Assembly (NCBI RefSeq): GCF_001306115.1
Contig: NZ_LGCL01000033.1
Coordinates: 1-64,000, forward strand
Reading direction: 5' to 3'
Source: Ornatilinea apprima
Lineage (GTDB): Bacteria; Chloroflexota; Anaerolineae; Anaerolineales; Anaerolineaceae
Length of the DNA stretch: 64,000 bases
The notes beneath the pieces were generated by a model. It was not told the DNA's origin, searched no databases, and was given only the letters and a program-made list of their open reading frames with translations. Position 1 is the stretch's first letter. Every line of letters starts with the position of its first letter. The translations under genes were made by a program, and so were the position numbers. This document shows positions 51,557 to 59,444 of the stretch, piece by piece.

Positions 51557-52660
51557 CACCGCTGGTTCTTTCTTGAGTGATTTCAATTGGCGCATAAACT
51601 CATCGCGGATTTCTTCTGCTGTAGGTATTCGGCTTGGATCATCTTTAGTAAGCACATAGAGGGCTGTTATATAGGCTTCTCCAAAGGCAATTGTCAGAGT
51701 ACTGGCTACACCAGCGCTTATTGCCCCTCCTGCTGTAGATCCAATTCCAGGTATCAACTTCAATAATGCTCCAGCTGTTGCACGCCCTACTAATGTGCCC
51801 GCAGAACCTGTAATAGCTCCGCTAACCAGAGTACCCAGAAACGCAGTTGATATGGGAAGCCCCCAAACCGCGCTTATACTAGCAAGCATTGATATTTGAA
51901 TCGGAATAATCGCAAGCGCATCAGAGAAAGGAAGAGGAACAGCACCTGCGCCACCAGCAGTAATAGCTGCTCCACCTACTACTGTATGCGCTCTTTGCAG
52001 TTTGTGATTGAGGCTTACCTTTTGAGCGGCAGCAAGTGCATCTCTTTGAGTTTCGGGAACAAGGGTCATTGTAAGTTCCACAAGATTATCAAGCCCCATT
52101 GCTGGAATAGTATATCCGCCATCAAACACCGTTTCTTTTGCAAGAACTCTAACCACATTTCGAGTTTGTGGTAAAAGTTCTTGGACGGTATGCCGAAAAC
52201 CACTGTCCGACATGCTTTTTGTAATCACCCCAACGACTGGAATATATTTATCCAGCATTTCTACAAGTTTAATTTCAGCATCTTCAACACGACGAGAGCC
52301 TTCCATCACGCAGACCCAGGCGATATGAATATGCTGGTTCGGGTCTTTGCTTTTTTTCTTGTCCTGTATAAGTTTTTCCAGATCATGAACAGTATTATGA
52401 TACTCGCTTACTTCCAGCCCGCGAGTATCGAATATGCTGAGGGGAATTCCTTCTTTATTGATTTCTCTAGTTGTCTTGGTAACAGGGCGTCCATCTCCAG
52501 TCTCAGCCAAATTGCCTTGAAAGACCGCGTTAACAAGCGTGCTTTTGCCAACCCCCGTTTTACCAGCAACAACGATATTTACTTTGCCACGTTGGTTTAA
52601 TGCTTCTTCTAATTTCTGTTTTAGTAGCTCGGCAAAGTCATTTTCAAGTTTCACACTCAT
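51551..52660 (-). CDS. P-loop GTPase with YcjF/DUF697-like membrane domain
   Basis: 369 residues from ATG 52660 with AGGAGTGATT. G1 is AGKTGVGKST, G2-like TVTKTTREI, G3 FDTRGLE, G4-like GVITKSMSD, then a ~160-residue glycine/alanine-rich hydrophobic C-terminus (TVVGGAAITAGGAGAVPLPF, GSTAGGAISAGVAST). The YcjF/DUF697 group couples a GTPase to membrane binding. The G4 is not the canonical NKxD, so the nucleotide may differ. It lies between two attC-like sites. Confidence 0.8.
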   Translation of the reverse strand: MSVKLENDFAELLKQKLEEALNQRGKVNIVVAGKTGVGKSTLVNAVFQGNLAETGDGRPVTKTTREINKEGIPLSIFDTRGLEVSEYHNTVHDLEKLIQDKKKSKDPNQHIHIAWVCVMEGSRRVEDAEIKLVEMLDKYIPVVGVITKSMSDSGFRHTVQELLPQTRNVVRVLAKETVFDGGYTIPAMGLDNLVELTMTLVPETQRDALAAAQKVSLNHKLQRAHTVVGGAAITAGGAGAVPLPFSDALAIIPIQISMLASISAVWGLPISTAFLGTLVSGAITGSAGTLVGRATAGALLKLIPGIGSTAGGAISAGVASTLTIAFGEAYITALYVLTKDDPSRIPTAEEIRDEFMRQLKSLKKEPAVD

Positions 52661-52739
52661 AATCACTCCTGTCAGGATTAATGATTTTCACTGAAGTTGA
52701 TGATTCAATAACTAGATCAATTGCAAGCGATACCTGCGT

Positions 52740-52812
52740 ATGGGCGGGCGTGGACTCCACCTGGGAGCAGGACGCAAAGTGTGCCACACGGCCGGTGCAC
52801 GCTTTGTTGGGC
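52740..52812 (-). other. attC-like site B
   Basis: Read on the minus strand it begins GCCCAACAAAGCGTGCACC, exactly the RYYYAAC attC left core, directly after the stop of the 52825 gene. It ends in a GGGCGGGCGTG arm also present in site A. The matching GTTRRRY core on the other side is not obvious, so the site is probably degenerate. Confidence 0.45.
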
Positions 52813-52824
52813 TGCATTTTGTAA

Positions 52825-53385
52825 TTAATACCAATCTTGACCAACATAAATAATTAAATCTTGTAAATCAATGTTTGTTAGAAATTTTTCAACCGCTCTT
52901 GCCCAAGATGCAATATGTAAAATCACTTCCCACTCATCTTTTCCCTTTGTGCCTATTAAGTTGAACTCACCACTCCAGTATCGAAATTCTACATCTTTTT
53001 CAAAAGCATTTTGCCATACAGGAAAAACTTTTTTTGCATGAATGATTTTGTTACACGATTCTCGAATTGACAGATCAAAATCCCCCTTTACTACCTTGCC
53101 AAGTGTCAGACCTGAAATCGATTCTATGTCAATTTTCGCTATTTCTTTCGCTTCTGGTTTATCTGAAACCGTATCGAGTAAAACTCGAACCCTAATACTG
53201 CATTCCAATATATATGAACTAACAAGACCTTTTGCCCAAACCCAATAGTCATCAAATTCAGCATCCCCAATGTCTTTTTCGGATCCAGCCAATCTTTCAC
53301 GGCAATATTCTTTACTGCCGTGGGCAAAGTGCTGAAGAAGAACTAATTTCTCAATTACACTTTCAAGATTTAATTGGTGTGACAT
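52825..53385 (-). CDS. Uncharacterised protein, cassette-type
   Basis: 186 residues from ATG 53385, with AAGGAAATCGA upstream; the longer frame runs into site C. It is helical and mildly charged (HQLNLESVIEKLVLLQHFAHG, DDYWVWAKGLVSSYILECSIRVRVLLDTV). No family is recognised. It is AT-richer than the chromosome and bounded by matching GTTGGGCTGCA and TGCAGCCCAAC ends, the layout of an integron cassette gene. Confidence 0.6.
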   Translation of the reverse strand: MSHQLNLESVIEKLVLLQHFAHGSKEYCRERLAGSEKDIGDAEFDDYWVWAKGLVSSYILECSIRVRVLLDTVSDKPEAKEIAKIDIESISGLTLGKVVKGDFDLSIRESCNKIIHAKKVFPVWQNAFEKDVEFRYWSGEFNLIGTKGKDEWEVILHIASWARAVEKFLTNIDLQDLIIYVGQDWY

Positions 53386-53399
53386 TCGATTTCCTTGCA

Positions 53400-53479
53400 G
53401 CCCAACGGCTGGTTTTAGCGGCAAAAGCGGAGAACCACCCTGCTTTTGTCCGCTGCAAACAGTGTCGGGTGTGTTCGGG
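53400..53479 (-). other. attC-like site C (best example)
   Basis: 80 bp. The + strand begins GCCCAAC (53400-53406) and ends GTTCGGG (53473-53479). The inner arms AGCGGCAAAAGC and GCTTTTGTCCGCT pair with one extra base in one arm, a typical attC extrahelical base. On the minus strand the site ends in GTTGGGC just before the 52825 gene start. This is the RYYYAAC...GTTRRRY layout in the length range of known attC sites. Confidence 0.5.
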
Positions 53480-53487
53480 ATTTTGAG

Positions 53488-54297
53488 TTATTCGACCGGA
53501 AAGAATTGCTGACATTGTTTATAGTTCGGGCAGACATAAAACTTTTTTCCTTGATTTTCACCATTTGTGGCTGTTTGTATAATCATCGGCACATGACACT
53601 TAGGGCATATAACTTCCCTGGGGTCTGATTTAGGAAAAATAACGGGATCCTCCTGGGCAATCATGTTAGTGGTTTGTGGAATATGGGTACTTGAATTTTT
53701 GAAGTTTTCTATCTTTTCTATTACTACAGCATTCCCGTTAGCAGTAACCCCAAAAACGTATGGCAGGTAGGTTGTGCCACCACCAGCGTTTGCCGTTTGT
53801 GGATCCAGTGTCAAATAATCGAAATCCACACCTATTACAGCATTACACCCCAACGCATAGGCTGCTTCCTTTAATTCTGCTAAAGCATTCCTCCTAATTC
53901 TTACCAGAGACTCCATGAGCATGTCCTGGACATTGGTAGGCGAACTAAATATGCTACCAGACATTCCCCTGTCTACCGAAATAGCGTCATCGCCTGAAAT
54001 ATAGCCAGAATATTTTGTTATTGTATAGCCATCAAAATTGAACCCTGATGTAATGAGCATGCTGGCCAAGACTGCTTTTTTTTCTTCCTCAGCCTTTTTT
54101 AATCTTGCATCTTCTTTAGCTTTCTCATCTTCATACTTTTTAAAATCTCCGATTATTGCACTTACATTTGCGCCATCATCAATCGTCATTCCTAGGAAAC
54201 CATCTTTAATTTGAGATTTATAATTCGACTGCCTTAAAAAGGCTTCAAACTTATCCTTGTCTAAACCATATTGAGTTGCTACATCCTTTGTTTTCAT
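53488..54297 (-). CDS. YbjQ-like domain protein with topoisomerase-type zinc finger
   Basis: 269 residues from ATG 54297 with GGAGGCAACTT. An N-terminal helical region includes a charged coiled coil (DEKAKEDARLKKAEEEKKAV). Residues ~85-200 are YbjQ-like (GYTITKYSGYISGDDAISVDRG, NALAELKEAAYALGCNAVIGVDFDY). Residues ~235-265 are a C4 zinc finger of topoisomerase-I type (CPKCHVPMIIQT, CPNYKQC). YbjQ proteins form pentamers and may bind metals. The zinc finger is unusual for that family and suggests a nucleic-acid contact. It follows a zinc-ribbon gene by 13 bases. Confidence 0.75.
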   Translation of the reverse strand: MKTKDVATQYGLDKDKFEAFLRQSNYKSQIKDGFLGMTIDDGANVSAIIGDFKKYEDEKAKEDARLKKAEEEKKAVLASMLITSGFNFDGYTITKYSGYISGDDAISVDRGMSGSIFSSPTNVQDMLMESLVRIRRNALAELKEAAYALGCNAVIGVDFDYLTLDPQTANAGGGTTYLPYVFGVTANGNAVVIEKIENFKNSSTHIPQTTNMIAQEDPVIFPKSDPREVICPKCHVPMIIQTATNGENQGKKFYVCPNYKQCQQFFPVE

Positions 54298-54310
54298 AAG
54301 TTGCCTCCAA

Positions 54311-54577
54311 TTACCTTCTTTTAAGGAATTTGACAGCATCTACATTGCCAGGATCTATATCTAAAACTAAACTTGCATACCTGCGTGCATTCGCAGGATC
54401 ATCCTGACATTTTTGCAACAACATCTTAATATCATTGTCAAGAGCAATACTTGATCCTTTCTGTGTTACGTCATCGGGCGTTACCAGATATTTAGTATTG
54501 CAATATTGACAAATTCTATACCCATCTCGATCAACAAACTCACCACCGCCACATCGTTCACAAATCTGACTTTTCAT
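54311..54577 (-). CDS. Small zinc-ribbon protein
   Basis: 88 residues from ATG 54577 (GGAGG 11 bases upstream; longer starts are possible). Zinc ribbon at the N-terminus: CERCGGGEFVDRDGYRICQYC. The C-terminal half is a helical pair resembling a TPR-like unit (LLQKCQDDPANARRYASLVLDIDPGN). It lies 13 bases before the YbjQ-like gene, which ends with another zinc finger, so the two are likely partners. Confidence 0.7.
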   Translation of the reverse strand: MKSQICERCGGGEFVDRDGYRICQYCNTKYLVTPDDVTQKGSSIALDNDIKMLLQKCQDDPANARRYASLVLDIDPGNVDAVKFLKRR

Positions 54578-54580
54578 ACG

Positions 54581-54823
54581 ATGGCTGACCTCCATGCATT
54601 TCTTAATAATTTTCCAAAAAACCAATACTGGTTATTGATGCCTGCTGACTGTGGGTGTTTTTCACACGGACAGAAGCCGCGGAAATTTTACCTACACGAC
54701 TCAGGTTGTTCTGATTGTCTTTTAGGGGTATTCCTAAATGGTGTTCCCTATGCTGTAAGTGTAGAAAATCTTATGCGCCCAACTACTGGATATACTGCAT
54801 TCATTCCGTATAACAATCCCTGA
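54581..54823 (+). CDS. Possible small protein, divergent
   Basis: 80 residues from ATG 54581, divergent from the zinc-ribbon gene by four bases. The sequence has PADCGCFSHGQKP, HDSGCSDCLLGVF and an NLMRPTTGYTAF end. The cysteine/His pattern could bind metal. There is no good ribosome site, so this may be non-coding. Confidence 0.3.
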   Translation: MADLHAFLNNFPKNQYWLLMPADCGCFSHGQKPRKFYLHDSGCSDCLLGVFLNGVPYAVSVENLMRPTTGYTAFIPYNNP

Positions 54824-55077
54824 AAGACTGTTATATAGATGCATGGGATCTATCTAATTGGGAGATATCAACATGAAGTGCTTTTTTGGTAACCCCCCAA
54901 TGAATCTATTATATTCTTAATTGAATTAATCAATGAGCGGTTTTAACAACAAATTCCCCTATCCGTTTTGTCGGCATTCAATAAGACTGTACACAAAGCT
55001 GTTGCCTGTAGAAATTAAAAAAGGTAAGCCATTCGCTTACCATTAATAAGATATCCCCGCTAAAAAATTTGTAATTG
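54824..55077. other. Gene-free AT-rich stretch at the edge of the cassette-like block
   Basis: Nothing coding is seen. A hairpin GGTAAGC-CATTC-GCTTACC lies at about 55023-55041, 36 bases from the tRNA 3' end, and may be a terminator for it. The AT-rich composition contrasts with the GC-rich chromosome starting beyond the tRNA. Confidence 0.5.
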
Positions 55078-55149
55078 TGGGCCCGGAAGGATTCGAACCT
55101 TCGACCAAGCGGTTATGAGCCGCGCGCTCTGCCGCTGAGCTACGGGCCC
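55078..55149 (-). tRNA. tRNA-Ile (CAT, probable k2C-modified) or tRNA-Met
   Basis: A 72-base cloverleaf on the minus strand. Acceptor GGGCCCG/CGGGCCC, D arm GCTC...GAGC, anticodon loop CTCATAA and T arm AAGGTTCGAATCCTT. The variable loop and surroundings (CCGCTTGGTCG) resemble E. coli tRNA-Ile2 more than elongator Met, so a TilS-modified Ile2 is likely. There is a 27-43 C-U mismatch. No CCA is encoded. Its 3' end faces the lower-GC block. Confidence 0.9.
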
Positions 55150-55191
55150 TCAGCGCACCGGTGATTATAACATAATCCTTTCTGGCTGATT

Positions 55192-55226
55192 CAAAAAAAC
55201 TCCCCCCAGCGGCCCTGGGGGGAGTT
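55192..55226 (-). terminator. Rho-independent terminator
   Basis: AACTCCCCCCAG and CTGGGGGGAGTT pair perfectly around five bases and are followed on the minus strand by TTTTTTTGA. It ends the S41 protease gene. Confidence 0.85.
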
Positions 55227-55239
55227 GCTATTAGGGCGT

Positions 55240-57282
55240 TTACTGGCCGTTGATGTTGAGCAGGGCTTCTTCGGCGGCTTGCAGCACCACGTCTTCGCCG
55301 GAGAGGACGCTGGCTTCGTCAATCGGCACGTCGAGGGCGGGCTGCACGCCCGCGCCCTCAAGGAAGACGGAGCCGTCGGGCAGCAGGAAGCGCCCGGTGG
55401 GCACCTGCAGCTCGATGCCTTCCGGCAGGGTGAACTGCCCGCGCGAGACTTCGGCTTCCACGCCGGCGGTGGGGTACTGCCCGATGACGAGCATGCCCGG
55501 CACCTGGCTGAAGGCGTAGGCTTCGATCTCGCAGGCCGAGTAGCAGGTCTGGTCGACCAGCAGGGCCAGGCTGTCGAAGCGGAACTGTTTTACGCTGGGG
55601 TAGACCTTGTCGCGCAGGCCTTCCGGCTCGAATTGGCCGGTGGCGTCGCTGTAATATTCCAATTGGCCCATGAGAATTTTTTCATCGGTCAGGTTGCCGG
55701 CCAGGCCCAACGGCGCGCCGCCAAAGTTGAGGCGCATGTCGATGATCACGCCGTCCACTTCATTGAGTTCAAAGGTCTGCAGGGCGCGCTCAAACAGGCG
55801 CACCAGCAGGCCGAGGTCGTCGTAGTTGGAGTTGACGCGCACGTAGCCCAGGTTTGAGGGCAGGATGGTGAAATCCACCGGCAGAGCGTTGGGGTCGTAG
55901 TTCTGGTAGGGCGAGGTGGCGTCGAAGGTGTCGATGTCCAGCCCGGCGGTCAGCTCGGCCGAGCGCTGCGCCCCGCCCGCGGCGCGCCACACCAGCCTGG
56001 CGCGGGTGCCTTCGGGGGCGCGGGAGAGGAAGCGCACCTGCTCGTAGCGCAGGGCGAAATCGGTGGAGAAGGGGGCGGTGAAGGGCTGCACGGCGCTGAT
56101 CGCGTCTGCAATGGCCTGGCCGTTCATCTGCAGCAGCTCATCGCCCACGCGCAGGCCGGCCTGGGCGGCGGGGCCGCCGGGGGCCACAAACACCACGATC
56201 ACGCGCCCGTCATCCAGCTCGCGCGCGGCGAAACCGTAGCCAAAGGCGGCGGCCATGGAGTAGGCCTGGCCGGTGAGGCCTTCGGCGTTGAGCGAGACGT
56301 GCCCATCTTTGAAGGCGTAGGTGAACAGGCGCAGGGCGTCGTAGTAGGCTTCTGCCGAGTTCTGGCTTTCGGCCTGCTGCACCAGCGGGGCAACCTGGTC
56401 GTAGAGCGCGTCCCAGTCGGGGGCTTTGCCGGGGATGTCGGTGAAGGCGTATTCCTTTTTGACGGTTTCAAACATTTTGTCGAAGGCGGCGGTGTAGCTC
56501 ATGGCGCTGAAGTCTTTAATCGCCACATCGTCCGGCTCGTAGAGGTTCAGGTCCACTTCGCGGTCGCGGATGACGGTGAAGGGGCTCTGGTCGAGGTCAA
56601 TGACCGAATAACCGGCCGGCAGTGGGGCGGAGGGGTCGTCGGCGGTGAAGAGCAGGCCGTCGTCGCCAAAGCCGCTGGGGAAATTCTGCTGGTCGTCGGG
56701 CGACCAGACCAGCAATCGCCCGCCGGTGATCTCGTCTTTGTTCTCGGGGTCGGCTTTGATGGAGGCGAAGAAGCTGGGCCAGCCCAGCGAGCGGTCATCG
56801 CCTTCGGAGAAGGGTCCGCCGGAGAGGTTGGGCGAGTAGGCCACGGCAAAGACCTGCACGCCCTGTTCGGCGGCCAGGTCCTGATCCACGTCATTGAATT
56901 CGCCCAGCGGCAGGGCCGGCAGCGAGAGCATGTAAGTAGCGCTGTTGGCGTCGGCGTTCAAGTCCATGTAGCCCAACACCTGCGACTTGACCGGCAGCTC
57001 CCATTCCTGATCGCGCAGCACAAAGCCGGTCAGGTCAATCAACCCCACGGCGTGCTCCACATAGTAGATCTCGGTCACAAAGTCGTTGGTGTAGTTCAGG
57101 CTGCCGCGCAGCAGCACGGGACCCTCGCTGCTGTCTGGCAGGCCGCCTTGGGGCAGGCTGGGCAGCGCGCTGGTGGGCTGCTGGGTTTGCGTGGAGAGGC
57201 TGTTGGGCAGGCTGACGCGGCAGGCCGTGGTGGCCAGAAGTACCAGGATCAGGGCGATCCAGAAGGTTTTATTGGGTTTCAT
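55240..57282 (-). CDS. S41-family peptidase lipoprotein with PDZ domain
   Basis: 680 residues from ATG 57282 with GAGGT upstream. A lipobox signal (LVLLATTAC, Cys near residue 21) marks it as membrane-anchored. The N-terminal ~230 residues are a novel-looking beta-rich part. A PDZ domain spans ~340-410 (VVFVAPGGPAAQAGLRVGDELLQMNG). The S41 core at ~510-650 has NYDDLGLLVRLFERAL, GVIIDMRLNFGG and TCYSACEIEAYA with the Ser near 580. The usual catalytic Lys in GxTxGKG is replaced (GQYPTAGVE), so it may use a different triad or be inactive. Confidence 0.85.
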   Translation of the reverse strand: MKPNKTFWIALILVLLATTACRVSLPNSLSTQTQQPTSALPSLPQGGLPDSSEGPVLLRGSLNYTNDFVTEIYYVEHAVGLIDLTGFVLRDQEWELPVKSQVLGYMDLNADANSATYMLSLPALPLGEFNDVDQDLAAEQGVQVFAVAYSPNLSGGPFSEGDDRSLGWPSFFASIKADPENKDEITGGRLLVWSPDDQQNFPSGFGDDGLLFTADDPSAPLPAGYSVIDLDQSPFTVIRDREVDLNLYEPDDVAIKDFSAMSYTAAFDKMFETVKKEYAFTDIPGKAPDWDALYDQVAPLVQQAESQNSAEAYYDALRLFTYAFKDGHVSLNAEGLTGQAYSMAAAFGYGFAARELDDGRVIVVFVAPGGPAAQAGLRVGDELLQMNGQAIADAISAVQPFTAPFSTDFALRYEQVRFLSRAPEGTRARLVWRAAGGAQRSAELTAGLDIDTFDATSPYQNYDPNALPVDFTILPSNLGYVRVNSNYDDLGLLVRLFERALQTFELNEVDGVIIDMRLNFGGAPLGLAGNLTDEKILMGQLEYYSDATGQFEPEGLRDKVYPSVKQFRFDSLALLVDQTCYSACEIEAYAFSQVPGMLVIGQYPTAGVEAEVSRGQFTLPEGIELQVPTGRFLLPDGSVFLEGAGVQPALDVPIDEASVLSGEDVVLQAAEEALLNINGQ

Positions 57283-57503
57283 CCAGTACCTCGCGGAGTG
57301 GTTTTGATTCGATTGTACCCGATTGGGCGCTGGAAAAAAGCGCGAATCGGGGGGCTGAGGGGGCTTTACAGTCTTGCAAAGTGGGCGCAAAAAGGATTGA
57401 TCCCGTCAGGTTTATCAGGTATTATGCTTTTATAACTTACTGGTAATAGAATCATAACCAAATATTTATCAATAAATAACTTAATGAGATGGAGCGGTCC
57501 GAA

Positions 57504-58190
57504 ATGAAGCTGGCGAGCAAGAAACTGGTACAAGCAATCGTGTTGATCGGCCTGGGGTTGGCGCTGATGGGCGCTTCTCCCGCGCTGGCGCCAGTGGCGG
57601 TAACCGGTGTGGGCAGCAGTGTGACCGACCCGGCTTCCCTGCCCGCCTTGAATGAGTTTATCGACGCGGTACAAGGCGGCGACGCGCAGCGGCTGGCCGG
57701 CCTGTACGTGGAAGACGTGCTGGCGCTGCCGGTGGTGCAGCAGCCCGCCGGTGACCCGGTGTTTGTCTCCTCGCGCGACGGCGAAGTGACCCAGTTTATG
57801 CTGGCCGATCAGTTTGGCAACACGGGCGTGCTGGCCCATAATCACCTGGCGGGTGAGGCCTTCTTCGACATCCAGCCCGGCGACGAGATTGTTCTGATCT
57901 TCGGCAACGGCAGCCAGGCGGCTTACCGCGTGAGCCAGATGCAGCGCTACCAGGCGCTCAGCCCCAACAGCCCCTACTCCAATTTTATTGACCTGAGTGA
58001 CGCCAGCCAAAAACAGATCAGCGCCACCGAGCTGTTCCACCGCACCTTTGGCGCGGGTGAGGGCAACCTGGTGCTGCAAACCTGCATCTGGCAGGGCAAC
58101 GAACCTTCGTGGGGTCGCCTGTTCATCATCGCTGAGCCGGTGCCCGCCAGCCAATTGGCGTTTGAGGGCCTGCGGGTCACCGTCAACTAA
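57504..58190 (+). CDS. Sortase-family protein
   Basis: 228 residues from ATG 57504 (GATGGAGCGG upstream). An N-terminal membrane or signal helix lies at ~7-28. The sortase beta-barrel has catalytic His in GVLAHNHLAG (near 110), Cys in LVLQTCI (near 192) and Arg in SWGRLFI (near 205). The intact His-Cys-Arg triad indicates an extracellular transpeptidase that ligates or cleaves substrates with a C-terminal sorting motif. No LPxTG substrate is seen in the window. It is divergent from the S41 gene. Confidence 0.85.
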   Translation: MKLASKKLVQAIVLIGLGLALMGASPALAPVAVTGVGSSVTDPASLPALNEFIDAVQGGDAQRLAGLYVEDVLALPVVQQPAGDPVFVSSRDGEVTQFMLADQFGNTGVLAHNHLAGEAFFDIQPGDEIVLIFGNGSQAAYRVSQMQRYQALSPNSPYSNFIDLSDASQKQISATELFHRTFGAGEGNLVLQTCIWQGNEPSWGRLFIIAEPVPASQLAFEGLRVTVN

Positions 58191-58218
58191 TTCGTAATCA
58201 TTTTCATCCTTTCCCCCC

Positions 58219-58250
58219 CATCCCCCGGTCGTACATCTCCGGGGGATTTC
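58219..58250 (+). terminator. Rho-independent terminator
   Basis: ATCCCCCGG and CCGGGGGAT pair perfectly around ten bases and are followed by TTTCTTTT, 28 bases after the sortase stop. Confidence 0.8.
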
Positions 58251-58365
58251 TTTTCGCATCTGGCCTGAATCACGCTACAATACAGTTAAGCGGCTGCCGG
58301 CCGGTGGGGGGTTGCGGCGCGGCTGCTGCGCATCCAATGCACTTTTTTTGTTTTGGGAGGCAGCT

Positions 58366-59271
58366 ATGAAACGATTCTTTTACCGCATCGCGGCGCTGTT
58401 GATGATGGTCTCGGCAATTTTGGGCTGGGTGATCAGCGCGACGGGGATTTACCTGGTATGGCGGGTAGAGCCGCACGTCAGCAACGGGCTGGTGACAGCG
58501 GCGACCTCGCTGGATGAAACGCTGGCGGCCACCGAAGGCTTGCTAAAAGTCGCCGACTCGTCGCTGGAGCAGGCCGAGAAGAGCATTCAACTGGTGGAAA
58601 CCACCGTGGATACCCTGGCCGGCACACTCGAATCGACCTCTGAGGTAACATCGGCGGTGGCGGACGTGGTGGGTGATACGCTGGGTGATATGGTCAAAGG
58701 CACGCGCGCGGCGCTTAATACGATGACCAAAACGGCGCGCCTGATTGATGATACGCTTGGTTTTGTGGCCTCGGTGCCGTTCATTGGCCGCTCGTATAAA
58801 CCGGAAGTACCCCTCTCGGACAGCGTCAGCGACGTCTCGGCCAGCATGAACGATCTGCCCACCGCGCTGGGGCAAATGTCGGTGGATATGCAGACCACCT
58901 CGGGCAGCCTGGTGCAGTTAAGCAAAGATACCCGCAAGCTGGCCACCAGCCTGGCGGATATTCAAGACAACCTGGCGGAGACGCGCGAGGTGGTCGAGTC
59001 ATATCAGACCACGGTAACCGATGTGCGCGGCAGCCTGGCGGTGGCCATTCAGAATCTGCCCACCTGGGTGAAAATTGCCGCGGTGAGCATCACCTTGCTG
59101 CTGGTGTGGGTCTTTTTAGCGCAGGTGGCTATTTTTATTTACGGGCGCGAGCTGTTCAAAACCCCGCGCGTAGTAACGGTCGAGGCCGCCCCGGTGGTGG
59201 TAGAGGAATCGGCTGTGGAGGCCATAATAGAGTCGGAGACCTCTGCCGAGGAGTCCGCGGAAGAGAAATAA
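58366..59271 (+). CDS. Two-helix membrane protein with extracytoplasmic coiled coil
   Basis: 301 residues from ATG 58366 with GGGAGGCAGCT. Membrane helix at ~5-35, a long Ser/Thr/Ala-rich coiled coil at ~40-225 (TLAGTLESTSEVTSAVADVV, GSLVQLSKDTRKLATSLADI) like the sensing or HAMP region of chemoreceptors, a second helix at ~230-262, and an acidic C-terminal tail. There is no catalytic or signalling domain. It may organise the cell surface or the membrane. Confidence 0.7.
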   Translation: MKRFFYRIAALLMMVSAILGWVISATGIYLVWRVEPHVSNGLVTAATSLDETLAATEGLLKVADSSLEQAEKSIQLVETTVDTLAGTLESTSEVTSAVADVVGDTLGDMVKGTRAALNTMTKTARLIDDTLGFVASVPFIGRSYKPEVPLSDSVSDVSASMNDLPTALGQMSVDMQTTSGSLVQLSKDTRKLATSLADIQDNLAETREVVESYQTTVTDVRGSLAVAIQNLPTWVKIAAVSITLLLVWVFLAQVAIFIYGRELFKTPRVVTVEAAPVVVEESAVEAIIESETSAEESAEEK

Positions 59272-59444
59272 GGCCGCCAGGTTGGACGGTTTTATGCTAT
59301 GATTGGCGGCTGGAAAAGGCCGGGCTTGCCTGGCTTCTACTACTCCCCGCCGCCTGAAATGATGATGAAATCAGCGAACTGCGCTGCCGCGCGCTGTCTG
59401 CCGGCGGTGCGCGGGAGGAATTTGAACCGCGGAGAAGGACGATT

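Noticed and set aside
52181..52600. Plus-strand frame opposite the GTPase
   Set aside because: Antisense to intact G1-G4 motifs, and has no ribosome site.
55078..55149. Elongator tRNA-Met
   Set aside because: The anticodon is CAT, but the variable loop and anticodon-stem context match tRNA-Ile2 better. Kept as an alternative.
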